From Collimonas sp. OK307 (GTDB lineage: Bacteria > Pseudomonadota > Gammaproteobacteria > Burkholderiales > Burkholderiaceae_D), in the NCBI RefSeq assembly GCF_900113705.1, contig NZ_FOQI01000011.1, forward strand, positions 114,319 to 178,318: a DNA stretch of 64,000 nucleotides, read 5' to 3'. Below, piece by piece: positions 8,769 through 18,244 of this stretch (position 1 is its first letter; every line of letters begins with the position of its first letter). A program made the position numbers and the translations under genes. The notes beneath the pieces were generated by a model. It did not search any database, was not told the DNA's origin, and saw nothing but the letters and a program-made list of their open reading frames with translations.

Positions 8769-9471
8769 TACAAATAATCAGACCAACAATCAAATCGTCC
8801 TGTCCTGCCGTGGTTTGGGAAAAACCTTCACCCAGGGTAGTTATTCGGTGAAGGTATTGAACGGCATCGATATCGATGTCGCCAAGGGCGAGCAAGTGGC
8901 GATTGTCGGTGCTTCAGGCTCGGGCAAGTCGACCCTGCTGCATTTGCTGGGCGGCCTGGATGCGCCGACTGCCGGCAACGTCAGCCTGCTGGGCAAGGAC
9001 TTCACGACGCTGGGAGAAAAGACGCGCGGCGACTTGCGCAATAATGCGCTCGGTTTCGTCTATCAGTTCCATCATTTGTTACCGGAATTTTCGGCGCTGG
9101 ATAACGTCGCCATGCCGTTGATGATTCGCCGTCTCAAGCGTAGCGATGCGCAACAGCAGGCGCGCGACATCCTGGCGCGGGTCGGCCTGGCGGAGCGTGT
9201 GATTCACGTGCCGGGCGAGTTGTCCGGCGGCGAGCGCCAGCGGGTGGCGCTGGCGCGGGCGCTGGTTACCCGGCCGGCATGCGTGCTGGCCGACGAGCCA
9301 ACCGGCAATCTGGACCGTGCCACTGCGCAGATGACTTTCGACCTGATGCTGGAGTTGTCGCAAACACTGGGCACAGCGTTCGTTATCGTCACCCATGACA
9401 TCGAACTGGCGCGTCGCTGCGGTCGCATCCTGCGGCTTTCAGAGCGCGGGCTGGAACCGTATCAGGACTGA
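8761..9471 (+). CDS. lolD: Lipoprotein-releasing ABC transporter ATPase LolD
   Basis: This 236-residue ABC ATPase has Walker [10 protein letters not shown] (about residues 50-58), the signature [15 protein letters not shown], Walker B VLADEP, and the switch histidine in VTHD. The [12 protein letters not shown] stretch is typical of LolD/MacB-type ATPases. It powers lipoprotein release together with LolC. Its start overlaps the lolC stop, indicating translational coupling. Its 3' end overlaps the convergent YihY gene by 10 bases. Confidence 0.93.
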   Translation: MSNTNNQTNNQIVLSCRGLGKTFTQGSYSVKVLNGIDIDVAKGEQVAIVGASGSGKSTLLHLLGGLDAPTAGNVSLLGKDFTTLGEKTRGDLRNNALGFVYQFHHLLPEFSALDNVAMPLMIRRLKRSDAQQQARDILARVGLAERVIHVPGELSGGERQRVALARALVTRPACVLADEPTGNLDRATAQMTFDLMLELSQTLGTAFVIVTHDIELARRCGRILRLSERGLEPYQD

Positions 9472-10379
9472 GTCGAAGAAGACGGGGCCGGCGTCGACTG
9501 ACTGCCGGCATCGTTGTTCAGGTGTTGCAGGCTGCCAAAAAACAAGGCGTACTGGCGCGTGAACTGCGCACCGAAAAAGAAAATCTGCGCCGAGTAGTAA
9601 ATCCACAGCAACAAAGCAATCACCGAGCCGGCGGCGCCGTAGCTGGAGGCAATACCGCTATTGCCGAGATAGATGCCGATCAGGTATTTGCCCAGCACGA
9701 ACAGGGCAGCGGTGCCGATCGAGCCTATCCATACATCGCGCCACGGCAATTTGACCTGCGGCAGCATCTTGTAGATCGAGGCGAACAGGCTGGCAATTAC
9801 AGCGAACGCAAACAGTTGCGATAGCGGCGAGAAAATCGTCGTGACGCTGATCCAGGTGCCGCCCAGGTACTTCGCCAACAGCGCCAGCGCGGCGCTTACT
9901 ACCAGCGATGTCAGCAACAGGAATGCCAGCACCAGTATCAGCCCGAACGACAGCAGGCGGGTCCGTATCAGAGACATGATGCCCGATTGCTGGGTACGCT
10001 CAACGTACCAGATTTCGTCCAGGCTATCCTTCAGCTCGGAAAATACGGTGGTGGCGCCGACCAGCAACACCAGTACGGCAATCACTGCCGCTATGGGGCC
10101 GGAACGATCGTTGTGGGCGGCAGCCAGCAATAGCTGGATGGCGTCGGCGCCGGTCGGGCCGATCAAGCCAGACAACTGGCCAAAAATTTCTCCACCTGCG
10201 GCCTGCTCGCCAAATACCGCTCCGGCAATGGCGATCACCAGTATCAGCACAGGCGCCATCGAGAACAGGGTGTAGAAGGCCAGGGCCGCACCTTTGCTGC
10301 CGGAGCGCTGCTTGAACCATTCCTGCAAGGTGCCGGCTAACATCGCCTGGACGCGTTGACGTGCGGGGAGTTTTATCAT
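9462..10379 (-). CDS. YihY/BrkB-family inner membrane protein
   Basis: The 305-residue protein has six hydrophobic segments and the family pattern of YihY (formerly annotated as RNase BN): [18 protein letters not shown] near the N-terminus, then [10 protein letters not shown] and, later, [20 protein letters not shown]. Its role in the membrane is unknown; the old RNase claim for this family is incorrect. A good ribosome site (GGAAAG) precedes the ATG. The last codons run into the 3' end of lolD on the other strand. The C-terminal tail is polar and Ser-rich. Confidence 0.85.
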   Translation of the reverse strand: MIKLPARQRVQAMLAGTLQEWFKQRSGSKGAALAFYTLFSMAPVLILVIAIAGAVFGEQAAGGEIFGQLSGLIGPTGADAIQLLLAAAHNDRSGPIAAVIAVLVLLVGATTVFSELKDSLDEIWYVERTQQSGIMSLIRTRLLSFGLILVLAFLLLTSLVVSAALALLAKYLGGTWISVTTIFSPLSQLFAFAVIASLFASIYKMLPQVKLPWRDVWIGSIGTAALFVLGKYLIGIYLGNSGIASSYGAAGSVIALLLWIYYSAQIFFFGAQFTRQYALFFGSLQHLNNDAGSQSTPAPSSSTQS

Positions 10380-10504
10380 TTATGCCGCTTTCCTGAAAAA
10401 TGACTGCCAAAAAATTCCGTCATCCCCGCGAACGCCTAGTCCGGGGCGCGTAGCCGAGGGCGCCAATGACATGACAAGGGTTATTCAAGCTTTTCTTAAA
10501 ACCG

Positions 10505-11002
10505 TTACATGCCAAACCGGGTATGTTCATAACGTGGGTCCGGTCCGTTTTCGAGTTTGCGTACAATCCCGCTGTCATCGAAATAAACCGTCATCATCGA
10601 ATTCCAGACGCCGCTTTCCTTGTAACCGTAGTTCCAGCCATTCAACTTCACGCGGCTGTAGTAGATGGTTTCGATCGGCTTGCCGATGGTCCGCAAGACA
10701 TCGTTCTGGTTGAACTGATTCACTTTGATGGTGGCGAATTTTTCCAGAGTCAGTACTTGCTCATAGGAAACCAACTTGCGATCCGGGCCGATTTTTGCCA
10801 TGTAGGTCGCCTGGCCAAACGGGCCGCGGGAATACTCCAGTAATACATCGTTGCCGTCTTGATAAGTTCCGGTCGGTTTCCCCAAGCGGGCCAGCACCTG
10901 CGCCTCAGGTTCGCCGGGATTGACCGGCGGCGCCAGCAGGGAGGCGCAACCACCAAGGCTTAGCAGCAAACCGGCTAGAAGAGTGGGAAAAAAGTGTTTC
11001 AT
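10505..11002 (-). CDS. Outer membrane-type lipoprotein, SmpA/OmlA-like repeats
   Basis: The 165-residue product has a lipoprotein signal with the lipobox LGGC at about residues 16-19. The mature part has two regions that resemble the SmpA/OmlA/BamE fold: EAQVLARLGKPTGTYQDGND and NQNDVLRTIGKPIETIYY, each a helix, a GKP turn and a strand. This suggests a small envelope lipoprotein, but it is not clearly BamE itself. GGAG lies upstream of the ATG. It is followed by a spacer and then the convergent-facing rpsO promoter region upstream. Confidence 0.65.
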   Translation of the reverse strand: MKHFFPTLLAGLLLSLGGCASLLAPPVNPGEPEAQVLARLGKPTGTYQDGNDVLLEYSRGPFGQATYMAKIGPDRKLVSYEQVLTLEKFATIKVNQFNQNDVLRTIGKPIETIYYSRVKLNGWNYGYKESGVWNSMMTVYFDDSGIVRKLENGPDPRYEHTRFGM

Positions 11003-11044
11003 GGCAATACTCCAATATTGATTGTTGTCGGGAGCGCTAACTAT

Positions 11045-11073
11045 TTGAATCAGCAGGATTTTTGCTATATACT
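11045..11073 (+). promoter_or_regulatory. Sigma70-type promoter of rpsO
   Basis: TTGAAT (11045-11050) and TATACT (11068-11073) are separated by exactly 17 bases. Transcription would start about 80 bases before the rpsO ATG. Confidence 0.7.
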
Positions 11074-11163
11074 GCGCGTCTGGTCATTCGACCGGGTTCT
11101 TTAATTGTTTGTTCACGGTGCATAGGGTTACGTACTCTGTACACCGCTTGTGAAAGGTAAAGC

Positions 11164-11433
11164 ATGACTATCGAAAAAACTGCCAAGGCCGCTATTATCA
11201 CTGATAATGCGCGCGGTCAAAACGACACCGGCTCCCCAGAAGTGCAAGTTGCGCTGCTGACTGCCCGTATCAACGACTTGAACGGTCACTTCAAAGCCCA
11301 CGCTAAGGATCATCATTCCCGCCGCGGCTTGATCATGATGGTTAACCGTCGTAAAAGCCTGCTGTCCTACCTCAAAGGTAAGGACCTGAATCGTTACCGT
11401 TCGCTGATCGAAAAACTCGGCTTGCGTAAGTAA
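11164..11433 (+). CDS. rpsO: 30S ribosomal protein S15
   Basis: The 89-residue protein is full length for S15, which binds 16S rRNA early in assembly of the small subunit platform. Typical stretches are [17 protein letters not shown] and [19 protein letters not shown], followed by the C-terminal [13 protein letters not shown] ribosome site (GAAAGG) precedes the ATG. It lies upstream of pnp, the common bacterial order, with a strong terminator between the two. The 90-nt leader may serve in autoregulation, as known for E. coli S15, but no specific structure was identified. Confidence 0.98.
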   Translation: MTIEKTAKAAIITDNARGQNDTGSPEVQVALLTARINDLNGHFKAHAKDHHSRRGLIMMVNRRKSLLSYLKGKDLNRYRSLIEKLGLRK

Positions 11434-11531
11434 TAGTCAGTGCGCGACTCGTCGTCGGCCTCCGATATTTTTAGCGACATCCAGTTTCGATATTTCGTGA
11501 CGATGTCCGTGGTCCGTCGATAAGTTGAAAA

Positions 11532-11567
11532 AAAATGCCTGTATCAGTCTCTGATGCGGGCATTTTT
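11532..11567 (+). terminator. Rho-independent terminator after rpsO
   Basis: A stem of about 16 positions (AAAATGCCTGTATCAG against CTGATGCGGGCATTTT, G-U pairs at two positions) with a TCT loop is followed by T's. It separates rpsO from pnp, as in E. coli, where part of the transcription reads through. Confidence 0.85.
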
Positions 11568-11655
11568 GCTTTTGCGGCAGCTTATTTGCGGCAAATTTAT
11601 CTCTGCACAAGTTTTAAAAAGTAAGAAGTTGAGAAGTTAGTGTTAAAGGCAAGGA

Positions 11656-11693
11656 GACGGCAATTCATTGGCAACAGCCAGCGATGAATCGTC
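11656..11693 (+). promoter_or_regulatory. Long hairpin in the pnp leader, possible RNase III site
   Basis: GACG pairs with CGTC, ATTCAT with ATGAAT, and TGGC with GCCA around an AACA loop, with a 3-base bulge on each side. It lies 57 bases before the pnp start codon. In E. coli the pnp leader folds into a hairpin cut by RNase III and used by PNPase for autoregulation; this may be its counterpart. The 317-bp spacer between rpsO and pnp holds only this and the rpsO terminator. Confidence 0.5.
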
Positions 11694-11750
11694 TGTGGTG
11701 AGGTGAACGACAGCGCCTGAAAATCTGTCGGCAAAATGAAAGGATATATT

Positions 11751-13886
11751 GTGTTTAATAAAGTTACGAAGACATTCCAGTATGGTCAACATCAGGTTAC
11801 CCTGGAAACCGGCGAGATCGCTCGCCAAGCCTCCGGCGCAGTGCTGGTATCGATCGAAGATACCGTTGTGCTGGCTACCGTTGTGGCACGCAAAGATGCC
11901 AAGCCAGGTCAGGATTTTTTCCCGTTGACCGTTGATTATGTTGAAAAGACTTACGCTGCCGGCCGTATTCCAGGTGGTTTCTTCAAGCGCGAAGGCCGTC
12001 CTTCCGAAAAAGAAACCCTGACATCGCGCCTGATCGATCGTCCGATCCGTCCGTTGTTCCCAGAAGGTTACCTGAATGAAGTGCAAGTCATCATTCACGT
12101 GTTGTCGGTCAATCCTGAAATCGATCCTGATATCGCTGCAATGATCGGCGCTTCGGCTGCCTTGTCGGTTGCCGGTATTCCTTTCGCCGGCCCGGTTGGC
12201 GCTGCGCGCGTTGGTTATATCGACGGCCAGTACGTCTTGAACCCGACCACTTCGCAACTGGCCAAGTCGGCCATGGACCTGGTGGTTGCCGGTACTGAAA
12301 CTGCCGTGCTGATGGTGGAATCCGAAGCCAAGCAATTGTCGGAAGAAATCATGCTGGGCGCGGTTGTTTTCGGCCACGAGCAATCGAAGGCTGTTATCAA
12401 CGCGATCCACGAACTGGTACGCGACGGCGGCAAGCCTGAAGTTGAATGGAGCCCGGCGCCAAAGAACGAGGCACTGATCGCTCGCGTTGCGCATTTCGGC
12501 GAAGCCAAACTGCGTGAAGCCTATCAGACCAAAGACAAGCAAGCCCGTACTGCCAAGTTGAAAGACGCTTTTGCTGAAGTCAACACAGCACTGGCTGCTG
12601 AAGCTGCATCGATTAGCGCTACTGCACCTGATTCTTCGGAAGTCAGCGGCATCCTGTTTGACCTGGAAGCCAAGATCGTCCGTTCGCAGATCCTCGAAGG
12701 CGAGCCACGTATCGACGGCCGCGATACCCGCACTGTGCGTCCGATCACGATCCGTACCGGCGTGTTGCCGCGTACCCACGGTTCGGCACTGTTCACCCGC
12801 GGTGAAACTCAAGCGCTGGTAATCGCCACGCTGGGTACCGCACGCGACGAACAAAAGATCGACGCGCTGATGGGCGAGTATTCGGACCGCTTCATGCTGC
12901 ATTACAACATGCCACCGTTCGCCACCGGCGAAACCGGCCGCGTCGGTACGCCTAAGCGCCGTGAAATCGGCCATGGCCGTCTGGCTAAGCGCGCACTGCA
13001 AGCAGCATTGCCGGCGCCGGAAGATTTCAGCTACTCGGTACGCCTGGTATCGGAAATCACCGAATCCAACGGTTCGTCGTCGATGGCTTCGGTCTGCGGC
13101 GGCTGCCTGGCGTTGATGGATGCCGGTGTGCCGATGCAAGCACACGTTGCCGGTATCGCCATGGGCCTGATCAAGGAAGGCAGCAAGTTCGCCGTCCTGA
13201 CAGATATCCTGGGCGATGAAGATCACCTGGGCGACATGGACTTCAAGGTAGCCGGTACCGCCAACGGTATCACTGCTTTGCAGATGGATATCAAGATCCA
13301 GGGCATCACCAAGGAAATCATGCAGGTCGCATTGGCGCAAGCTAAAGAAGGCCGCATCCATATCCTCGGCAAAATGCAAGAAGCGGTACCGCACGGTAAA
13401 ACCGAGCTGTCCGATTTCGCACCACGCCTGATCACCGTCAAGATCAATCCGGAAAAAATCCGTGACGTGATCGGCAAGGGCGGCGCTGTGATCCGTGCGC
13501 TGACTGAAGAAACCGGCACCCAGATCGATATCAGCGACGAAGGCGTCGTGACTATCGCTTCGGTAGATGCTGCTGCAGGCCAGGAAGCCAAGCGTCGCAT
13601 CGAAGAACTGACGGCTTCGGTTGAAGTCGGCAAGGTCTACGAAGGTACGGTCTTGAAGCTGCTGGACTTCGGCGCAATCGTGCAGGTATTGCCCGGCAAA
13701 GACGGTCTGCTGCACATCAGCCAGATCGCCAATGAGCGCGTGAATGCGGTTGCCGACTACCTGAAAGAAGGCCAGCAAGTGCGCGTCAAGGTTCTCGAAA
13801 CCGATGACCGCGGCCGTTTGAAACTGTCGATGAAGGCAGCTCAGTCTGACGAAGGCGGCGAAGCTGCTCCGGCAGCGGCGCAGTAA
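11751..13886 (+). CDS. pnp: Polyribonucleotide nucleotidyltransferase (PNPase)
   Basis: The 711-residue enzyme degrades RNA from the 3' end with phosphate. It has two RNase PH domains flanking an all-helical domain, then a KH domain with the GXXG loop in [10 protein letters not shown] (about residue 572-581) and an S1 domain (about 624-697, [19 protein letters not shown]). It ends in an Ala-rich tail. The start was put at GTG 11751, with GAAAGGA seven bases before it, giving the usual N-terminus [11 protein letters not shown]; an ATG at 11736 would overlap that ribosome site. Confidence 0.97.
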   Translation: MFNKVTKTFQYGQHQVTLETGEIARQASGAVLVSIEDTVVLATVVARKDAKPGQDFFPLTVDYVEKTYAAGRIPGGFFKREGRPSEKETLTSRLIDRPIRPLFPEGYLNEVQVIIHVLSVNPEIDPDIAAMIGASAALSVAGIPFAGPVGAARVGYIDGQYVLNPTTSQLAKSAMDLVVAGTETAVLMVESEAKQLSEEIMLGAVVFGHEQSKAVINAIHELVRDGGKPEVEWSPAPKNEALIARVAHFGEAKLREAYQTKDKQARTAKLKDAFAEVNTALAAEAASISATAPDSSEVSGILFDLEAKIVRSQILEGEPRIDGRDTRTVRPITIRTGVLPRTHGSALFTRGETQALVIATLGTARDEQKIDALMGEYSDRFMLHYNMPPFATGETGRVGTPKRREIGHGRLAKRALQAALPAPEDFSYSVRLVSEITESNGSSSMASVCGGCLALMDAGVPMQAHVAGIAMGLIKEGSKFAVLTDILGDEDHLGDMDFKVAGTANGITALQMDIKIQGITKEIMQVALAQAKEGRIHILGKMQEAVPHGKTELSDFAPRLITVKINPEKIRDVIGKGGAVIRALTEETGTQIDISDEGVVTIASVDAAAGQEAKRRIEELTASVEVGKVYEGTVLKLLDFGAIVQVLPGKDGLLHISQIANERVNAVADYLKEGQQVRVKVLETDDRGRLKLSMKAAQSDEGGEAAPAAAQ

Positions 13887-13897
13887 TTCAGCTGTTA

Positions 13898-13937
13898 AAA
13901 AATGCCCGGGATGCAGATGCATCCCGGGCATTTTTAC
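13898..13937. terminator. Bidirectional terminator between pnp and fic
   Basis: AATGCCCGGGATGC pairs perfectly with GCATCCCGGGCATT around AGAT, flanked by an A tract on the left and a T tract on the right. It can end pnp on the plus strand and the Fic gene on the minus strand. Confidence 0.9.
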
Positions 13938-13966
13938 GTTTGTCAGCTTACGTCTATCGACCCTCG

Positions 13967-15100
13967 TTACTGAGGTCCCCAACCTTCAATGTTGAGATAG
14001 TATCGAGTCGACCGGCCGGCGCCCGCCGGCCGCAACAGTTTCATTTCCTCCAGCTCAATGAGGTCGCGTGAAGACGTGGCGCGCGAGGCGCCGGTAAAAT
14101 TTTCATACTTCTTCGTGCTCATCCCGCCTTCGAAGCCGCCGGGGCCGGCGTCCAGCAGCGCATTCAATACCTTGCGCTGGCGTGGAGTCAGTTCTTTGTC
14201 GCGGTGATTGAACCAGAACTTTGCCTTCACCAGCGATTCATCGACGACTACCGATGCCTGCTCACAAGCGATCCGGACTTGCGCCACGAACCATGCAACC
14301 CAGCTGGTTACGTCCAGCGCGCTATGTTGTGCGCGTTCCAGTTCTTTGTAATACTCTCCTCGTTCTTCGAGCAGTCTCTGGGAGATGCGGATCAGGCGGC
14401 TGGCTTCGCCGATGTCGCGTGCCAATACCAAATCAACGACGACGCGGCCGACACGGCCATTGCCGTCTTCGAATGGATGGATGGTTTCGAACCAAAGATG
14501 CGCAAGGGCGGCTTGAGCAAGGCTCTCCGGTTCTTGTCGACTGTTGAACCAATCGAGCAATCGGTTCATTTCAGCAGGCACCTGCGCGGAAGGCGGTGCT
14601 TCGTAATGAATGTTCTCGCTGCCGAGGCGGCCACTCACGATTTGCATCGGCTCTGCGTGCTCACGGTAAGCACCGACGCGGATCTTGCTCATGCCGGAAT
14701 AGCCGGTCGGGAACAGTGCGGCCTGCCAGGCTTGGAGGCGCTCATGGCTTAGCGGAGCGGCGGCATGGCTGACGGCGTCATCCATGATATCCAGAAGGCC
14801 GTCAACATGGCGGGGCGCATTCGGGCCGCCATGATTTGCTACGCCTAGTCTGCGCCCGACCGACGAGCGGACCGCCTGCAGATCCAGGCGCTCGCCTTCA
14901 ATCGCGGCGGTTGAAACAGCTTCCTGGCTCCATGCCTCCGCTGTCAGTTCCTGGCGCTGCTCAAATCCGAGCGCGGCCAACTTTCCTTCGATGATGCCCT
15001 GGGCACGTCTCGTAAGGGCAATTTCAGCGCCAATTAACGCACCATCGTAGTGCATTTTTGGCCAGTCATGGTCCTGCCAGATAAGGTGAGGTGATTTCAT
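13967..15100 (-). CDS. Fic-family protein with N-terminal inhibitory motif
   Basis: The 377-residue protein has a DUF4172-like N-terminus, a Fic domain and a C-terminal winged-helix segment (about residues 300-370). The full catalytic motif HPFEDGNGRVGR is at 208-219, so it should transfer AMP (or a similar group) from a nucleotide to a target hydroxyl. TAAIEG at 64-69 fits the inhibitory pattern (S/T)xxxE(G/N), placing it among class II Fic proteins that are silenced by their own N-terminal helix. This explains why no separate antitoxin gene is adjacent. The substrate is unknown. The promoter just upstream carries operator-like repeats. Confidence 0.9.
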   Translation of the reverse strand: MKSPHLIWQDHDWPKMHYDGALIGAEIALTRRAQGIIEGKLAALGFEQRQELTAEAWSQEAVSTAAIEGERLDLQAVRSSVGRRLGVANHGGPNAPRHVDGLLDIMDDAVSHAAAPLSHERLQAWQAALFPTGYSGMSKIRVGAYREHAEPMQIVSGRLGSENIHYEAPPSAQVPAEMNRLLDWFNSRQEPESLAQAALAHLWFETIHPFEDGNGRVGRVVVDLVLARDIGEASRLIRISQRLLEERGEYYKELERAQHSALDVTSWVAWFVAQVRIACEQASVVVDESLVKAKFWFNHRDKELTPRQRKVLNALLDAGPGGFEGGMSTKKYENFTGASRATSSRDLIELEEMKLLRPAGAGRSTRYYLNIEGWGPQ

Positions 15101-15108
15101 GGCTTTAT

Positions 15109-15155
15109 CGACTCATTATTTGAGTTGATTATAGCGCCTAAACGACTCATTGCAA
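15109..15155 (-). promoter_or_regulatory. Promoter of the fic gene with operator-like repeats
   Basis: On the minus strand TTGCAA (15150-15155) and a perfect TATAAT (15128-15133) are 16 bases apart. CGACTCATT occurs at 15109-15117 and again at 15143-15151. ACTCA-N5-TGAGT forms an inverted repeat at 15111-15125, directly after the -10 box. Half-sites in the spacer and at the start site are the usual layout for a repressor, perhaps the winged helix of Fic itself. Confidence 0.65.
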
Positions 15156-15255
15156 GAGGTGAAAATTACTTGAAAGCGCCTCACTGTAAAAATTACAGGC
15201 ATCTTGGCCTATCAATGAATGGCGGAGGGGGTAGATGTCTACTCTACAGAGATAA

Positions 15256-15294
15256 AAAAAGCCGCCCGAGTGATGACTCTCGGGCGGCTTTTTA
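15256..15294 (-). terminator. Terminator after the ferredoxin reductase gene
   Basis: GCCGCCCGAG pairs with CTCGGGCGGC around TGATGACT. On the minus strand it is followed by a run of seven T's. It lies 16 bases after the reductase stop. Confidence 0.9.
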
Positions 15295-15309
15295 TCGTTG
15301 AAACCGGGT

Positions 15310-16398
15310 TTAATCGAACACTGGCGATTCTACACCCAAAATCTTGTGCAGCTTCGGCGATGTGGTGGTGTACTGCATGTGGATCTTCTTGTCCGGGAAG
15401 ATGTACGGCGCAGCGCCGAAAGCAGCCAGCGCGGCTTCATGGAAGCCCGACAGGATCAGTTTCTTCTTGCCTGGGTAAGTGTTGATGTCGCCAACCGCGA
15501 AAATGCCCGGCACATTGGTTTCGAACTTCTCGGTATCGACTACGCGCAATTGCTTGCGCTCGATATCCAGGCCCCATTCAGCGATCGGGCCGAGTTTTGG
15601 CGACAGGCCGAAGAACACCAGCAGGGTATCCAGCGGCAGGCGGCGGGTGACGCCATCCGGGCCGGTGACCTTGATTTCGCTGAGTTTGCCGTCCTTGACT
15701 TCATGGCCGGTGACCTGGCCAACCAGGAACTGCATTTCGTAAGCTTCGCACAAGGCTTTCATCTTGGCGACCGACGCTGGCGCCGCCCGGAATTCTTCGC
15801 GACGGTGCAGCAGTACGACCGATTCCGCCTTGCCGACCAGATCCAGCGCCCAGTCCAGCGCCGAATCGCCGCCGCCGCAGATCACCAGGTTCTTGCCGTG
15901 GAACTGGACCGGATCCTTGACCCGGTAGAACAGTTGCGTATTGTCGAACTGGTCGATGCCGTCGACCTTGATGGTGCGCGGCTGGAACGAGCCGACGCCG
16001 GCAGCGATGAAGATGGTCTTGGTGATGAAGCGGGTGCCGGCCGAAGTCTCCAGGTCGAAGCGATTGTCTTCGCGGCGCGCCACCAGCGTGACTTCCTGGT
16101 TCAGGTGGAAGGTCGGTTCGAACGGTTCGATTTGCTTGAGCAGGTTGTCGGTCAGTTCCTGGCCGGTGCAGACCGGGACTGCAGGAATGTCGTAAATCGG
16201 CTTGTCAGGATACAGTTCCACGCACTGGCCGCCGACCACCGGCAAGGAGTCGATGACATGGGCCTTGATTTCCAGCAGGCCGAGTTCGAAGACCTGGAAC
16301 AGGCCGACCGGACCGGCGCCGACGATGACGGCATCGGTCTCGATCGGTGTGCTGTTGGCGGAGTTGAGTGCTGCTGCAAGCTTGACGTTGGTATCCAT
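15310..16398 (-). CDS. Ferredoxin--NADP reductase, thioredoxin reductase-like
   Basis: The 362-residue flavoprotein has the FAD-binding GAGPVG at residues 27-32 and a second nucleotide motif [11 protein letters not shown] at about 170-180, with an ATG-like motif in [19 protein letters not shown]. It lacks the redox CxxC of thioredoxin reductase, which is the hallmark of the YumC/TrxR-like ferredoxin-NADP reductases. It also has their C-terminal extension ([10 protein letters not shown]). It would pass electrons between NADPH and ferredoxin. The ferredoxin gene fdxA lies upstream on the same strand, 237 bases away, a natural partner. Confidence 0.85.
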   Translation of the reverse strand: MDTNVKLAAALNSANSTPIETDAVIVGAGPVGLFQVFELGLLEIKAHVIDSLPVVGGQCVELYPDKPIYDIPAVPVCTGQELTDNLLKQIEPFEPTFHLNQEVTLVARREDNRFDLETSAGTRFITKTIFIAAGVGSFQPRTIKVDGIDQFDNTQLFYRVKDPVQFHGKNLVICGGGDSALDWALDLVGKAESVVLLHRREEFRAAPASVAKMKALCEAYEMQFLVGQVTGHEVKDGKLSEIKVTGPDGVTRRLPLDTLLVFFGLSPKLGPIAEWGLDIERKQLRVVDTEKFETNVPGIFAVGDINTYPGKKKLILSGFHEAALAAFGAAPYIFPDKKIHMQYTTTSPKLHKILGVESPVFD

Positions 16399-16635
16399 AA
16401 CGACGATCTGATTCCTGTTTCAGTTGGGTCCCCCAAAACGCCGTGGCGGTGTGCTAACGATGGCTGCGACGGCGATTGGATTAAAATTTCGCGAATTTCT
16501 GTCTGACGGCGAATAAATGTTGCGCTGTGGCTGGGGGCAATGGCCTGGCTTAACTTATTAACTTAACTTACTTAGCTAGTGGCTTGACGCCACTGCTGCA
16601 CCGGACCGCCGTTCAAACAGCGGCCGACAGGCAGC

Positions 16636-16959
16636 TTAGCGTTGCAAGAAATCCAGCTTTTCTTTTACATCTTTCCATTCCTCGGCTTCTGCCAAAGGTG
16701 CAATGGTCTTGGTGATCGATGGCCAGTGGCGCGACAGGTCTTCATTCAGTTTGATGAAATGCAGCTGGTCGGCAGGCACATCTTCTTCTGCGTAGATGGC
16801 ATTCACCGGGCACTCGGCGACGCAAACTGCGCAATCGATGCACTCGTCGGGGTCGATCGACAGGAAATTCGGGCCTTGGCGGAAGCAATCAACCGGGCAT
16901 ACATCCACGCAGTCGGTATAGCGGCAGCGAATGCAGGATTCGGTCACAACGTGGGTCAT
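16636..16959 (-). CDS. fdxA: Seven-iron ferredoxin FdxA
   Basis: The 107-residue protein begins with two cluster-binding stretches: CIRCRYTDCVDVCPVDC at residues 9-25 and CIDCAVCVAECPV at 40-52. The set fits one 3Fe-4S and one 4Fe-4S cluster. The C-terminal half (about 60-107) is the acidic and helical extension usual in this family. It carries electrons at low potential. The start was set at 16959, with AGGAA upstream; a much longer upstream frame is possible but would add 55 residues without similarity to ferredoxins. The reductase gene follows downstream. Confidence 0.93.
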   Translation of the reverse strand: MTHVVTESCIRCRYTDCVDVCPVDCFRQGPNFLSIDPDECIDCAVCVAECPVNAIYAEEDVPADQLHFIKLNEDLSRHWPSITKTIAPLAEAEEWKDVKEKLDFLQR

Positions 16960-17268
16960 AACAACATTCCTATCTGTAATATTGGTCTTGAAGCGGTTCT
17001 TGAGGCGGCGGCAAGGGTTTCCCAGCAAGCGGCGCTGTTCTACGCACCCTGTCGCAAAGCCTTGTATTTTAAGGTAATTCGAGGTTTCCCACAAACAGCT
17101 GTTATATAGAATCCATATAAGCAAATGTGAAATTCACATTAGCCGCAAATGCCGTTGTATCTGTAGTTTTACCATATCTGTCCAAGGTTTTTTGAGGCGG
17201 CCGCTGGATTACTTGCGTGAACTTGCCAAAATGGCTATCGTGAACGTCTTTGTTGCTATGGAATAATT
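16960..17268. other. 309-bp spacer between divergent fdxA and cation efflux genes
   Basis: No gene was seen here. On the minus strand TTGTGG (17089-17094) and TAAAAT (17066-17071), 17 bases apart, form a plausible fdxA promoter. On the plus strand TTGCGT and TATCGT, 17 bases apart, lie just before the efflux gene and overlap a short GCCA-AAA-TGGC palindrome. Both promoters are weak guesses. Confidence 0.4.
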
Positions 17269-18207
17269 ATGTCATCGTCCACGGAAGGCTCTACCAAAGC
17301 CATATTTTATGCGTTGGGCGCCAATGGCGGGATTGCGCTAGCCAAGTTTGCCGCGTCAATCTATACCGGTTCCGGCGCCATGCTGGCGGAAGCCATTCAT
17401 TCGCTGGCCGATTGCACCAACCAGGTATTTTTGCTGATCGGCCTGAAAGAAGCCCGGAAACCAGCCAACGCATCCCATCCCATGGGTTATGCGCGCGTGG
17501 TTTATTTCTGGGCGATGATGGTGGCGTTGCTGTTGTTTTTTGTCGGCGGCGCGTTTTCGGTCATGGAAGGCATCGAGCATTTCAAGCATCCGCAGCCGAT
17601 CAGCGCTCCTTGGGTAGCGTTGGGCGTGCTGGGGGTGTCGGTAGTGCTGGAAGCATTTTCCCTGCGCGGAGCGATGGTGGAAATCCGCAAGATTTCGCAA
17701 GGCAAGCCATTCATGCGATGGTTTCGCGAAACCCGGCAATCGGAACTGATGGTGGTGGCAGGTGAGGATATCGCCGCGCTGGCGGGTCTGGCGTTGGCAT
17801 TTGCTGCCGTGTTGATGACTGTGATCACCGGTAATCCGCTATGGGATGCCTGCGGTACGATTGCGGTAGGCGTGTTGCTGATGGTGGTCGCGGTGATGGT
17901 GATACGCGAAGTGAAAGCCATGGTTACCGGCGAGTCTGCCGCACCTGAAGTGCATGCCGCCATCAAGGCGCATATTGAAGCCGACGCCGATGTGGCGAGC
18001 ATCAGGAATCTGATTTCGATGCAATGGGGCGAGCAAGTCATGATTGCGGTGCAAGCCGTGATGCGGCCACAATCTTCCGATATGGCGCTGATCGATGCGA
18101 TCAACCGCATCGAGGCCGGGATCCAGGAGCGCTGGCCGCAGGTACACTGGTGTTTCTTCGAACCCGACCATGCGTTGTTGCAAGCGGCTGCAACCGGAGC
18201 GGAATAA
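17269..18207 (+). CDS. Cation diffusion facilitator family transporter
   Basis: The 312-residue protein has the CDF topology with about six membrane segments and a C-terminal cytoplasmic domain. The first metal site is seen in AEAIHSLADCTNQ (about residues 41-53) and a second in AGEDIAALAGLALAF; these provide the His/Asp ligands used for divalent metal/proton exchange. CDF proteins export zinc, iron, manganese or cobalt; which metal is not clear. The gene is divergent from fdxA. The next gene, a small exported protein, starts 37 bases after its stop and may be cotranscribed. Confidence 0.87.
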   Translation: MSSSTEGSTKAIFYALGANGGIALAKFAASIYTGSGAMLAEAIHSLADCTNQVFLLIGLKEARKPANASHPMGYARVVYFWAMMVALLLFFVGGAFSVMEGIEHFKHPQPISAPWVALGVLGVSVVLEAFSLRGAMVEIRKISQGKPFMRWFRETRQSELMVVAGEDIAALAGLALAFAAVLMTVITGNPLWDACGTIAVGVLLMVVAVMVIREVKAMVTGESAAPEVHAAIKAHIEADADVASIRNLISMQWGEQVMIAVQAVMRPQSSDMALIDAINRIEAGIQERWPQVHWCFFEPDHALLQAAATGAE

Positions 18208-18244
18208 ACCAGCCACATTATTTTTATCATCAGGGAGCATTGCC

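Noticed and set aside
10415..10470. A possible REP-like sequence with CGTCATCCCCGCGAACG
   Set aside because: Only one half-site is recognisable and no inverted partner or second copy was found in the window.
11643..13982. A 779-residue open frame on the minus strand across pnp
   Set aside because: It lies fully antisense to pnp, whose domains are certain, and its product is His/Gln/Arg-rich without any known motif; GC-rich codon bias leaves the opposite frame open.
15298..16506. A 402-residue open frame on the plus strand opposite the ferredoxin reductase
   Set aside because: Antisense to a well-supported enzyme and without domain features; the plus strand also begins inside the reductase terminator region.
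16578..16594. AGTGGC-TTGAC-GCCACT hairpin after fdxA
   Set aside because: It has no T tract on either strand and only six pairs, so I did not call it a terminator.
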